From assembly GCF_000234095.1 (NCBI RefSeq), contig NZ_JH376798.1, positions 215,424-279,423 on the forward strand: 64,000 nt of DNA, given 5' to 3'. Below are positions 18,124-25,466 of the stretch, one piece after another. Under the pieces are notes generated by a model that searched no databases, was not told where the DNA came from, and saw only the letters and a list, made by a program, of their open reading frames with translations. Origin of the DNA: Centipeda infelix ATCC 43532 (GTDB lineage Bacteria; Bacillota; Negativicutes; Selenomonadales; Selenomonadaceae). The translations under genes and the position numbers were made by a program. The first letter of the stretch is position 1, and every line of letters begins with the position of its first letter.

Positions 18124-18141
18124 ATTATAATTGAGAATTAT
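18124..18141 (-). promoter_or_regulatory. Fur-box-like operator over a -10 element
   Basis: ATAATTGAGAATTAT at 18127-18141 is an inverted repeat resembling a Fur half-site pair (TGAGAATTAT). A TATAAT -10 for the minus strand (18124-18129) overlaps it. It precedes the methyltransferase and TonB receptor genes, consistent with iron repression. The -35 is weak. Confidence 0.55.
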
Positions 18142-18194
18142 CCCCCGTTCTGTTGCAAAAGTCACAAGGAGTCTAAAAAATTGCAAAAAAATAA

Positions 18195-18233
18195 GGAGGC
18201 GGTTGTACGAAGTTTTAGCTTCGTGCAACCGTC
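18195..18233. repeat. Terminator-like hairpin, TTGTACGAAG variant
   Basis: GCGGTTGTACGAAG pairs with CTTCGTGCAACCG (loop TTTTAG). Same family as 14101, 47127 and 52366. It starts a gene-free stretch, 18074-18501. Confidence 0.75.
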
Positions 18234-18269
18234 CCTCGTGTGTGCCGTCCCCTTGCAGGGATGCTGCTA

Positions 18270-18330
18270 TTTTAGCTTCCCCCGCCAGTGCGGGGGAAGT
18301 GCCGAACGTAGTGAGGCGATAGGGGCACTT
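18270..18330. repeat. F4 repeat (CTTCCCCCGC hairpin)
   Basis: CTTCCCCCGC / GCGGGGGAAG forms a hairpin (18276-18299), followed by GCCGAACGTAGTGAGGCGATAGGGGC. The same module stands at 52440-52690, where it is split by an F2 insertion. The rest of 18331-18501 holds GC-rich repeat remnants and no gene that could be supported. Confidence 0.75.
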
Positions 18331-18501
18331 GTGGCGAATGCCGTTTTCTCACGGCAGACAGCCTTTATCGTCCATAGCGCCCCTACCACCGCTTCGCGGT
18401 CAGCCCTTTGTCGTGCAGGCGCGGATTGCTGCATCCTTCAAGGTTTTTCCCAATCCACACATTACCGCTGTAGTCATGCGCATAATATGCCCCGCAGGCG
18501 T

Positions 18502-18726
18502 TCAGCTTTCCCCATCGCTCCACGTCGTATCCGTAAAGAGGTCGAGCGACTCGCCCGGCAGTGCGCGCTGGGCGGAGATCTCGAACGGGACGCGCTGCTC
18601 GCGCACGCAGGCGATGGCGAACATATTGATCGCCGTGGACATATTCATGCCGACTGCGCCGCAGAAGGTCTCGAAGTTCTTTTTGAGTTCAGCGTCCATG
18701 CGAATGCTAATGCTGGTCTGTGCCAT
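18502..18726 (-). CDS. RelB/DinJ-family antitoxin, orphan
   Basis: A 74-residue ribbon-helix-helix protein: TSISIRMDAELKKNFETFC then GMNMSTAINMFAIACVREQRVPFEI is the standard DinJ/RelB N-terminal DNA-binding domain. The C-terminal toxin-binding part is short and ends in a run unlike the family (LFTDTTWSDGES). AAGGAG lies 9 bases before the ATG at 18726. No toxin gene follows; the downstream DNA is repeat. It is likely a remnant whose toxin was lost, or an orphan regulator. Confidence 0.75.
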   Translation of the reverse strand: MAQTSISIRMDAELKKNFETFCGAVGMNMSTAINMFAIACVREQRVPFEISAQRALPGESLDLFTDTTWSDGES

Positions 18727-18822
18727 GTAGGACATCTCCTTTACAAATCCATTACCCTATCACAGAATAGCATATTTTACCTGCGCTTGCAAGCGTATTC
18801 ATGGGGAAAGCTCCTGGCGATA

Positions 18823-19482
18823 GGGAAGCACTGATAAACTCAGCACCACGCACATTCTCCCTCCGCTCCTGCACGCAATTTCCGCAGGAGATTCGCCTTG
18901 CTCTTGGAGACAGCACTCGCCGATGTTCCGAGCAGGACGGCAATGCGGCGGAGTGTGAGGTCGCGGAAGTAATGCAGACTCAAAATCTCCTTCTCACGCT
19001 CGGTGAGGCGGTGCATGACGCTGCGCAGAATCCCGCGCACGAGGAGGCGCAGATCCGCACGCTCCGCCATGTCCTCCGTGCCGCCGCAGCGTTCCCATAC
19101 GTCGCGCCCCTCCGCACCCTGCTCGGGGTGGCACGTCCGCTCCCAGAGCCGCCGCTCGCGGCGAAACTCGGTGTAGAGTGCGTGGTGGACGCGTGCCTTG
19201 ACGAATCCCGCGAACGGTGCGCCGTGCTTCGGGTCGTAGTCGTGCAGTGCCTCGATGAAGGCAAGCACGGCGATGTTCTCCGCATCCGCCGCAAGTGCCG
19301 CGTTCCTGAGGTACGAGGCGTGCGCCTCGCTGACGATCAGCCCGCGATACCGCGCGTGCATCTCCGCCATCGCCTGTGCCTCGCCGCGCACGGCACGCGT
19401 GATGAGCGCATCCTCCTCCGCCTTCGTGAGTGCGGCGTACTTGGGTACCAATCTGACAGACGACATTTTATCAGCGATTCCC
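18823..19482. mobile_element. F3 repeat ends bracketing the sigma factor gene
   Basis: Left end GGGAAGCACTGATAAACTC (18823-18841) and right end, read inverted, GGGAATCGCTGATAAAATG (19464-19482) match the two ends of the 165-bp F3 repeats, with homology continuing about 23 and 40 bases inwards. Instead of the usual F3 body, most of a sigma-factor gene lies between them. No transposase is present. Whether this is a mobile unit is an inference. Confidence 0.55.
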
Positions 19483-19499
19483 TTGTTGTTCTCGTACAT
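18840..19499 (-). CDS. Sigma-70-family RNA polymerase sigma factor (sigma-H-like, two-domain)
   Basis: A 219-residue sigma factor with region 2 (MHARYRGLIVSEAHAS, then AENIAVLAFIEALHDYDP and FAGFVKARVHHALYTEFRRE) and region 4 helix-turn-helix (LTEREKEILSLHYFRDLTLR with RIAVLLGTSASAVSKSKANL). Regions 1 and 3 are absent, as in alternative factors. AAGGAG lies 6 bases before the ATG at 19499. Residues 5-18 (NKGIADKMSSVRLV) are encoded by an F3 repeat end, and the stop codon lies inside the opposite end. Its own promoter is at 19539. Regulon unknown. Confidence 0.82.
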   Translation of the reverse strand: MYENNKGIADKMSSVRLVPKYAALTKAEEDALITRAVRGEAQAMAEMHARYRGLIVSEAHASYLRNAALAADAENIAVLAFIEALHDYDPKHGAPFAGFVKARVHHALYTEFRRERRLWERTCHPEQGAEGRDVWERCGGTEDMAERADLRLLVRGILRSVMHRLTEREKEILSLHYFRDLTLRRIAVLLGTSASAVSKSKANLLRKLRAGAEGECAWC

Positions 19500-19538
19500 A
19501 TGACACTCCTTCTTCAAACATTTGTTTTATCAGAAGGA

Positions 19539-19567
19539 AGTATAGCAAAAGAAAACATACGATGCAA
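19539..19567 (-). promoter_or_regulatory. Promoter of the sigma factor gene
   Basis: On the minus strand TTGCAT (19567-19562), a 17-base spacer and TATACT (19544-19539), about 40 bases before the start codon. It lies outside the F3 end. Confidence 0.7.
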
Positions 19568-19591
19568 ATTTCGCATCAGTGTGATGGACGC

Positions 19592-19622
19592 AAAAAGGAG
19601 CACCCGATCGCTCAAGTGCTCC
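19592..19622 (-). terminator. Intrinsic terminator
   Basis: GGAGCAC pairs with GTGCTCC and is followed on the minus strand by TTTTT. It closes the GGDEF-EAL gene about 80 bases after its stop. Confidence 0.8.
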
Positions 19623-19699
19623 CCACACTTCTGATGTGAGATTATTGTTTGAGGTTTATAGCACATCCATCACCGCAAGCGGCAGCGACAGCACTTTCC

Positions 19700-21862
19700 C
19701 TACGCTTCACCCGTTTCGTCCTCGGCCGCAAGTGCGGCGATTGCCGCGCCGATGATGTTCTCGTTGACGGTCTGGACGCAGGAAATTACATACTCGCGCT
19801 CCCCGAGGCGGAACGGAACGAGATGGTGCAGGCGCAGAATACGCTCCTTGCCCGGCACCCACTTGTGGAGAAGGACCGTGACCTGTTCGTTCGTCTCCTT
19901 GTCCTCAAGGACGGCGCGCAGATGTTTCTCGCTGTAAAATCTCTTGAAAATGTTCTGCTCTTCGGGCAGGATCTTTTCCTCGGCATAGCGCGCGACGATC
20001 TCCTCGAAATGCCCGTATTCCTGTGTGTAGTTCGGCTCATAGACATCGCGGTAGAGCTGCATGAGCTTGCACGCGCCGAGGTCGAAGAGATCCACACGAT
20101 CGTAGAGTGCGACGATCTGGTTGAGCGCCTCCTGCATCGACCCCGCCTCGGGAGAAAAGCGCGAGATGTTGACCGTCGCCATGAGGAATACGGCACGCGT
20201 GTCATCCACGTCACGCGTCACAAGCCTGAGGCGTACGGAGTTGAACGAGTTGCGCGTGATAAAGTCGGTATACACCTCGCGCCCGGTGCGGTCCGCCTCT
20301 TCCATCATGCGTGCGATCATGCGCTCGTTCTGGCGTTTGCGCCGCTCGTAGTGCGGCGTGTGTACGCTTTCATCGTCCAGCTCTATGCTGCGCAGAAAGT
20401 TCTTGAACATGCGGCTCTGATAGAGGTAGCGGATCTCACCGTCACACTCTTCGAGCACGGCAAGCGAGAGCGCGTCGCCGATCTCGGGCGAACCGCGGCG
20501 CTCCAACGGCTCGCTTGAGAGCAGGTTGATTGCACCGATCTCCGTATAGTAACCACCAAGCCGGAACGGCTCGACTTTAGCCTTTGCCTCCGGTCCATGG
20601 CAGTAGGCAATCGCCTGGTCGAGCGGCATCGGCGGGCTAAAGAGATAGCCCTGCAGTTTCTCGCAGCCGATCTCGCGCAGGAACTCGTACTGTGCCTCGG
20701 TCTCCACGCCCTCGGCGAGGGTGTGCATTCCCAATTCCTTAGCCATGTTGACGATGGAGCGGATGACGATCGCGGACTTCGGGTTGGTCTCGAAGGAACG
20801 CAGAAAGTTCATATCGATCTTGAGCACGTCAAAGACGTAGTCCTTGACGTTGTTCAGCGAGGAGTAGCCGCTGCCGAAGTCATCCATCCAGACTTCGTAG
20901 CCCTTTTCGCGGAATCGTGCGATCTCGCCCTGCAGGAATTTCTCATCCCCGCTCTGCGCTCCCTCCGTAACCTCGATGTTGAGCATGGAGCGCGAGACAT
21001 CGTAGCGCAGGCGGACATCCTCGACTGCCTGCACCATGTCCATGAGACGGAAGTCCGCGCGCGAGAGATTGACCGAAACGCGCAGGAGTTCCCACCCCGG
21101 GACCTCGCGGCGCATTTGATCGATCGACTGACAGACGCGCTCGATGATGTAGAGATCGAGCTGCGGCGAGAGATGCGCGTCCTCAAGGACGGGAACGAAC
21201 ACCCCCGGCGAGATCATGCCGTGCTCGGGATCCTTCCAGCGTGCGAGCGCCTCGAATCCGCAGATCTCCCGTGTCATCGCACGAATCTCAGGCTGGTAGT
21301 AGACCTCGATGTAGCCCTCGATCATCGCCTCCTGAAAGGAGCGGATGATGTGACTGCGGAAGTTCAGCGCCTCCTCCATGGACGGGTTGAACTCCGCCCA
21401 TGTGAGGTCGTAGGTGTTCTTGATGCTGTTGCAGGCGATCTTTGCGCGGTCCATGATGAGCGCGACATCCATGACCCCCCTGCCCGGACGATAGATGCCC
21501 GCCTTGACCTCCATCGGCAGCCCCAGATCGTAGACATGAATCCGCTCGTGAATGAACTGGATGGCGTCGGCGTAGTCTTTTCCATTGGTCGCGACGGCAA
21601 AGTGATCATCGTTGAAGCGCGCGACAAGCTTCCCCTCGAATGTCTCGCGCAGAAGATCAGCGACGTAGCGCAGGAGACGGTTGCCCTGCTGAAAGCCGTA
21701 CCGTTGGTTAAAGCTCTTAAAGTTCTCGATGTCAAAGTAGATGAATGTCAGCGGCTCCGCCAGGTCATCCTGCAGATGGACGGACGCATGGCGCATAAAC
21801 TGCATCATGTTGAGGAGGCCTGTGACCTGACAGAGATCACGTTCTCCATAATTTTCCAACAA
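19700..21862 (-). CDS. GGDEF-EAL protein, degenerate GGDEF, probably c-di-GMP phosphodiesterase
   Basis: A 720-residue cytoplasmic protein. The GGDEF domain (about 15-165) has RFNDDHFAV in place of GG(D/E)EF, so it is not expected to make c-di-GMP. The EAL domain (about 180-430) keeps FEALARW, VNLSRADF, EVTEG, DDFGSGYSSL, KIDMNFL and LAEGVET, so hydrolysis is plausible. The last 280 residues form a PAS-like sensory region of unclear type. The start is TTG with GGGGGG 7 bases upstream; no in-frame ATG fits. An F3 repeat lies immediately upstream. Confidence 0.88.
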   Translation of the reverse strand: MLENYGERDLCQVTGLLNMMQFMRHASVHLQDDLAEPLTFIYFDIENFKSFNQRYGFQQGNRLLRYVADLLRETFEGKLVARFNDDHFAVATNGKDYADAIQFIHERIHVYDLGLPMEVKAGIYRPGRGVMDVALIMDRAKIACNSIKNTYDLTWAEFNPSMEEALNFRSHIIRSFQEAMIEGYIEVYYQPEIRAMTREICGFEALARWKDPEHGMISPGVFVPVLEDAHLSPQLDLYIIERVCQSIDQMRREVPGWELLRVSVNLSRADFRLMDMVQAVEDVRLRYDVSRSMLNIEVTEGAQSGDEKFLQGEIARFREKGYEVWMDDFGSGYSSLNNVKDYVFDVLKIDMNFLRSFETNPKSAIVIRSIVNMAKELGMHTLAEGVETEAQYEFLREIGCEKLQGYLFSPPMPLDQAIAYCHGPEAKAKVEPFRLGGYYTEIGAINLLSSEPLERRGSPEIGDALSLAVLEECDGEIRYLYQSRMFKNFLRSIELDDESVHTPHYERRKRQNERMIARMMEEADRTGREVYTDFITRNSFNSVRLRLVTRDVDDTRAVFLMATVNISRFSPEAGSMQEALNQIVALYDRVDLFDLGACKLMQLYRDVYEPNYTQEYGHFEEIVARYAEEKILPEEQNIFKRFYSEKHLRAVLEDKETNEQVTVLLHKWVPGKERILRLHHLVPFRLGEREYVISCVQTVNENIIGAAIAALAAEDETGEA

Positions 21863-21897
21863 AATGAGCCCCCCATTTCCTCTCGTCGTATCCGTTT

Positions 21898-22060
21898 AGG
21901 GAATCGCTGATAAAATGAAGTCCGTCAGATTGGCGTAGATTTCTTGTCCGAACAAGGAGACAAACCGGACGCATAGCCAAAGCTATGTGAAGGATTTGTC
22001 GACACAGTGCGGGCAAAAAAGATGCACCAAGATGGCGGTGCTGAATTTATCAGTGCTTCC
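21898..22060. repeat. F3 repeat, copy 1
   Basis: About 163 bp between ends GGGAATCGCTGATAAAATG and, inverted, GGAAGCACTGATAAATTC. The inside has a small hairpin CATAGCCAAAGCTATG. The element ends exactly against the stop codon (TAA, 22061-22063) of the coiled-coil protein gene. Copies 2 and 3 are at 31864 and 54939. Confidence 0.88.
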
Positions 22061-22936
22061 TTAGAACGAAATACGTGCGTACTCCTCAACCATATCGCGC
22101 AGGCTCATGCCGCTCGTCCCGCTGAGCAGTCCTCCACGCTCACCCGGTGCCGATCCCATCCGTGCGGTGATTGCCTCGTACAAGTCGTCCTCGATGGAGC
22201 CCGGTACCAGCTGCTCCCAATTCTTCGGGTCGTAGGCACGTTCCTTGACGGCGTTCTCCGGTCGCCCCGTGACTTCAAGTTCCGAGAGGAACATGATCTG
22301 ACGGTGCTTCGGACTGATATAGTAGTGTTCGAGAAAGTATTTTGCGGGGCGGATTTTCCCGTCCTCTGCGACGGGCGCCCCCGTCGTGTCCTCGACCAGA
22401 CGCACCCATGCGTCGATCATGTACTCCGAGCTCTGATAGGGGCGCGGAATCCAACGCGTATTCTTGACATCCAGATAGTAGGTGAACCCGTTGTCCGTAA
22501 AGAGTGTCCTGTAGCGTGCCCCCCGTTCGCGTTTATTGCGTGCCGTTGTCTGCGCGCGTGCCGCTTTCCGCTCTGCCTTCTCGGCGGCGAGTTCTGCACG
22601 GCGTTCCGCCTTTGCGGCGGCAAGTGCCGCCTTGCGCTCCTCTTTTGCCGCCTTGCGCTCAGCGAGTGCGGCAGCGCGCTCCTGCTGACGCGCTTCCTTG
22701 TCCGCCTTACGCGCTGCGATCGCATCGGCGCGCTCCTTTTGGCGTGCCTCTTTGTCTGCAGCACGCGCAGCAGCTTTCTCCTCCAAGGCGGCTGCACGTG
22801 CTGCCTTGGCGTCCGCCACCGCCGATGCACGCACCTCTGCGCGTGTCAGGGCTGCGTCCTCTGCCGCCTCCGCAAGCGGTGCCGCTGCGAGAAGCATCGT
22901 CAGCGTGCCCAGTGCGAATCCTTTCCACTGTCTCAT
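22061..22936 (-). CDS. Secreted Ala/Lys/Arg-rich coiled-coil protein of unknown function
   Basis: A 291-residue protein with a signal peptide (MRQWKGFALGTLTMLLAAAP, cleavage near AEA at 24). A highly charged, Ala-rich coiled coil follows (about 30-140), built of repeats of the type KEARQKERADAIAARKA. A C-terminal globular domain of about 150 residues contains YRTLFTDNGFTYYLDVKNTR and SSEYMIDAWVRLVED. That domain looks like a periplasmic or surface module; I do not recognise a characterised family. The start has only a weak GGGGAT ribosome site. It may stand at the envelope. Confidence 0.72.
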   Translation of the reverse strand: MRQWKGFALGTLTMLLAAAPLAEAAEDAALTRAEVRASAVADAKAARAAALEEKAAARAADKEARQKERADAIAARKADKEARQQERAAALAERKAAKEERKAALAAAKAERRAELAAEKAERKAARAQTTARNKRERGARYRTLFTDNGFTYYLDVKNTRWIPRPYQSSEYMIDAWVRLVEDTTGAPVAEDGKIRPAKYFLEHYYISPKHRQIMFLSELEVTGRPENAVKERAYDPKNWEQLVPGSIEDDLYEAITARMGSAPGERGGLLSGTSGMSLRDMVEEYARISF

Positions 22937-23108
22937 CTCGTTATCCCCTTATCAATCCATTTTCCCGTATCCTACGGAACCCGAGGACATATACCTGCGA
23001 ATTCTCATTCCGAAAAAACGCACAACAAATATACCATAGTCTCTGTTTAATTTCGACATGAAATAACGAAACCCTCTTAATAAGGATATAATTTCACAAA
23101 AACACCGT

Positions 23109-23825
23109 TCATCCCTTATTTTTCCGCCTTCCCTTGCGTGCCGGATAGACCTTCGGTATGGAGCGTTTCTTCGTAACGGAGAGAATGGCGCGTACGTCGT
23201 CAAGCCCGGGCAGGTGCACGGGACGCGCATGGATCGCGCCGCCGCCAAGACGTTCCGCTGCCGCCGCCCCCTCCTCTGCCTCCTCGATGTAGGCTCTTCC
23301 CTTGAGTGCGAGCACGGTGCCGCCCACGCGCACCAAGGGGAGTGTGTAGCCGAGCAGCACGGGCATACGGGCGACGGCGCGGCTCACAGCGATGTCGTAG
23401 GCGGCGCGGTGTTCCGCCGTATGAGCAGCCTCCTCCGCGCGTGCGTGGATGCAGCGTGTATTTGTGAGCCCCATTGCCGCCGTGACCTCTGTGAGGAAGC
23501 GCACACGCTTTTGCAGTGCATCCATCAGCGTCACATGGATGTGCGGTACATAGACGGCGAGCGGAATGCCGGGCAGTCCCGCGCCCGTGCCCACGTCGAT
23601 GAGGGCCTCCGCTGCGGCAAAGAGTACAGGCTCGTACGCCGTGAGGCTGTCGATGATGTGCTTGACCGCCACGTCCTCCGGCACGGTGAGCGCTGTGAGG
23701 TTCATGCGCGTGTTCCAGTCGACGAGCATATTGTTGTAAATCGCAAACTGCGCGATCTGCGCCTCGGTCAGTGCGAGCCCCGCCTCGGCGGCGCGTGCCG
23801 CAAGGATGTCCTCAAAGTCCGCCAT
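23109..23825 (-). CDS. rsmG: 16S rRNA (guanine-N7) methyltransferase RsmG
   Basis: A 238-residue SAM methyltransferase that modifies G527 of 16S rRNA. Family marks: YNNMLVDWNTRMNLTAL (about 30-46), HIIDSLTAYEPVL, IDVGTGAGLPGIPLA (motif I, about 76-90), DALQKRVRFLTEV, and SRAVARMPVLLGYTLPLV with the following VLALKGR. The ATG at 23825 follows AAAAGGGG and overlaps the glycerate kinase stop region by 14 bases, so the two are likely coupled. rsmG in this context is unusual, since it more often follows mnmG. Confidence 0.93.
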   Translation of the reverse strand: MADFEDILAARAAEAGLALTEAQIAQFAIYNNMLVDWNTRMNLTALTVPEDVAVKHIIDSLTAYEPVLFAAAEALIDVGTGAGLPGIPLAVYVPHIHVTLMDALQKRVRFLTEVTAAMGLTNTRCIHARAEEAAHTAEHRAAYDIAVSRAVARMPVLLGYTLPLVRVGGTVLALKGRAYIEEAEEGAAAAERLGGGAIHARPVHLPGLDDVRAILSVTKKRSIPKVYPARKGRRKNKG

Positions 23826-25071
23826 GTGTGTCCCCTTTTCCACGGATGAGCAGCACGGCGACATCGTTCACGTTCGTCCCCGTCGGACCTGTTATGATGA
23901 GCCCGCCGACAGCATTCAGCGCGGGGTAGGCATCGTTCTCCGCAAGGGCCTCGGCCGCACTCTGTTCTGCACGCGCGAGGGCCGCCATCGTCCCACCGTC
24001 AACGTAGCCGCCCGCCGCATCCGTCGGGCCGTCCGTACCGTCGCTGCCGATGCTGAACACGGCGACATTGTCAAGCCCTGCGATGCCCTCCGCCGCCGCA
24101 AGCGCGACCTCCTGATTGCGGCCGCCGCGCCCCTTGCCCATGAGCCGCACCACGGTCTCACCACCCGCGAGGTATGCCGTCGAATCACTGTCCGCAGCGT
24201 GCGTCCGCGCGATGCACGCGAGGAACTGTCCCGCCGCACGGGCCTCCAAATCGAGCCGATCGGTGAGGAGGACGGGCGCATAGCCGCGCTTCTGCGCTGC
24301 CGTCGCAGCCGCAGTGCACAGCTCGCGCACACTGCCCGTGATGTGCGTCGTGACGTTTGGCAGTGCCGTCGGCAGCGGCGCATTGAGGAGTGCGCGTGCC
24401 GCATCCGAGAGCTGCAGCCCGTATTTTCGTACGATGGCGTGTGCGTCTGCCGCCGTCGATGTATCGGGGTGTGCAGGGCCCGATGCGATCATGTCAAGGG
24501 GATCACCGAGGATGTCGCTGAGCACGATCGAAAAGACGCGCGCGGGAGCACAGTGCGCTGCGAATCTACCGCCCTTGACCGCGCTCATGCGCTTGCGGAT
24601 CGTGTTCATCGCAACGATATCCGCGCCCGAGGCGAGCATCTGCTCCGTGAGAGCCGTGAGCTCTGCGGCGGGGATCAGCGGTTTTTCAAAGAGTGCACTG
24701 CCGCCGCCCGAAAGGAGGAAGAGCACGGTGTCCTCCGCTGTGAGCTGCTCCGTCAGCCGCAGAGCCTCCTCTGTCGCCGTGAACGAGTTCGCATCGGGCA
24801 CGGGATGCCCTGCCTCCATGCAGATGACGCGCGGGATCGTGCCCATGACATGATCGTATTTTGTAATCACAATGCCGCAGTCGATACGCTCCCCGAGCAC
24901 GTCCGCCGCCGCGCGCGCCATCTGCCACGCTGCCTTGCCCACGGCAACGAGCACGATCCGCCCGCTGCCGAACGTGTTCCCCGCGAGTGCACGCCGCACC
25001 GCCGCATCAGGCAAAACCGCCCCAAGGGCTTCCTTAATAATACCGTCTGCATCACTGCGCAAGTTCATCAT
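23812..25071 (-). CDS. Glycerate 2-kinase, MOFRL type
   Basis: A 419-residue enzyme (GckA/TtuD family, DUF4147 plus MOFRL) that phosphorylates D-glycerate to 2-phosphoglycerate. Visible marks: VAVGKAAWQMARAA, GHPVPDANS, FLLSGGGSALFEKP, NTIRKRMSAVKGGRFA, and in the C-terminal MOFRL domain YLAGGETVVRLMGKGRGGRN with SIGSDGTDGPTDAAGG. AAGGAG lies 5 bases before the ATG at 25071; the next ATG at 25068 is also possible. A hydroxyacid dehydrogenase of glycerate/hydroxypyruvate type lies upstream, across the small toxin locus. Confidence 0.9.
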   Translation of the reverse strand: MMNLRSDADGIIKEALGAVLPDAAVRRALAGNTFGSGRIVLVAVGKAAWQMARAAADVLGERIDCGIVITKYDHVMGTIPRVICMEAGHPVPDANSFTATEEALRLTEQLTAEDTVLFLLSGGGSALFEKPLIPAAELTALTEQMLASGADIVAMNTIRKRMSAVKGGRFAAHCAPARVFSIVLSDILGDPLDMIASGPAHPDTSTAADAHAIVRKYGLQLSDAARALLNAPLPTALPNVTTHITGSVRELCTAAATAAQKRGYAPVLLTDRLDLEARAAGQFLACIARTHAADSDSTAYLAGGETVVRLMGKGRGGRNQEVALAAAEGIAGLDNVAVFSIGSDGTDGPTDAAGGYVDGGTMAALARAEQSAAEALAENDAYPALNAVGGLIITGPTGTNVNDVAVLLIRGKGDTHGGL

Positions 25072-25119
25072 GATCACTCCTTTTTTGCAATCATTTTTTC
25101 CATCATAGCATATGCACGC

Positions 25120-25148
25120 TTGTCAAAAGCGCAGCTGGCTGTTATAAT
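25120..25148 (+). promoter_or_regulatory. Consensus promoter for the antisense RNA
   Basis: TTGTCA (25120-25125), a 17-base spacer, TATAAT (25143-25148). Expected start near 25155. No coding gene follows on this strand. Confidence 0.75.
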
Positions 25149-25154
25149 AGGTGT

Positions 25155-25248
25155 AGAAAGAAACGTCCTATGACGGCATCTTTCCAAATTGGCTGAATTA
25201 TTTTTTCAAATAACCGCTCATTTGTGGGAATGGGCGGTTACTTTTTTT
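25155..25248 (+). ncRNA. Candidate antitoxin RNA of a type I toxin-antitoxin locus
   Basis: The consensus promoter at 25120-25148 and the terminator ending near 25248 define an untranslated transcript of about 95 bases. Its 3' part is complementary to the 3' end of the mRNA of the 23-residue hydrophobic peptide transcribed towards it. Convergent RNAs sharing one terminator is the layout of the Fst/RNA II system. The RNA itself is inferred. Confidence 0.6.
25211..25248. terminator. Shared terminator of the convergent transcripts
   Basis: TAACCGCTCA pairs with TGGGCGGTTA (one G-U), loop TTTGTGGGAA. A run of seven T follows on the plus strand. The minus-strand U tract is weaker (TTATTTG). Confidence 0.8.
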
Positions 25249-25309
25249 GTATCGCTAAGATATACCCTGTCGCAACGATCAATAAAAGAATCGCTCTGAT
25301 TTCAGACAT
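25238..25309 (-). CDS. 23-residue hydrophobic peptide, candidate type I toxin
   Basis: The peptide is MSEIRAILLLIVATGYILAI followed by QKK: one membrane-spanning helix with a lysine tail, the architecture of Fst/TxpA/holin-like type I toxins. The Shine-Dalgarno GGGGGTGAG stands 5 bases before the ATG and is sequestered in a CCCC-GAAA-GGGG hairpin (25319-25331). A good promoter lies 70 bases upstream and the stop codon overlaps the shared terminator. Membrane toxicity is inferred from architecture only. Confidence 0.65.
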   Translation of the reverse strand: MSEIRAILLLIVATGYILAIQKK

Positions 25310-25314
25310 ATCTG

Positions 25315-25360
25315 CTCACCCCCTTTCGGGGAAAAGATACCGCCGCAGGATTGCTCCTGC
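25315..25360 (-). promoter_or_regulatory. Leader hairpins of the toxin mRNA
   Basis: Two hairpins lie in the 63-base leader: GCAGGA-GCAA-TCCTGC (25345-25360) and CCCC-GAAA-GGGG (25320-25331). The second covers the Shine-Dalgarno sequence, as in known type I toxin messages where translation is held back until processing. Confidence 0.65.
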
Positions 25361-25378
25361 CCAGGACGTTTCAGTTAC

Positions 25379-25407
25379 AGTATACTATGAGCAACCGATA
25401 AACACAA
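25379..25407 (-). promoter_or_regulatory. Promoter of the toxin peptide gene
   Basis: Minus strand TTGTGT (25407-25402), 17 bases, TATACT (25384-25379). Expected start near 25372. The -10 lies in the palindrome AGTATACT, so weak initiation in the other direction is possible. Confidence 0.7.
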
Positions 25408-25417
25408 ACAAATTTTC

Positions 25418-25450
25418 GCCCGTGGCCGCGTTGTATCCACGGGCTTTTTT
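25418..25450 (+). terminator. Intrinsic terminator upstream of the toxin promoter
   Basis: GCCCGTGG pairs with CCACGGGC and is followed by six T on the plus strand. On the minus strand it lies just after the hydroxyacid dehydrogenase stop and may insulate the toxin promoter. Confidence 0.75.
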
Positions 25451-25466
25451 ATACCGAACGACCATC

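Noticed and set aside
18375-18500. Minus-strand fragment reading AYYAHDYSGNVWIGKNLEG
   Set aside because: Possibly a gene remnant after the antitoxin, but it is under 45 codons, has no start, and runs into repeat DNA; too little to call.
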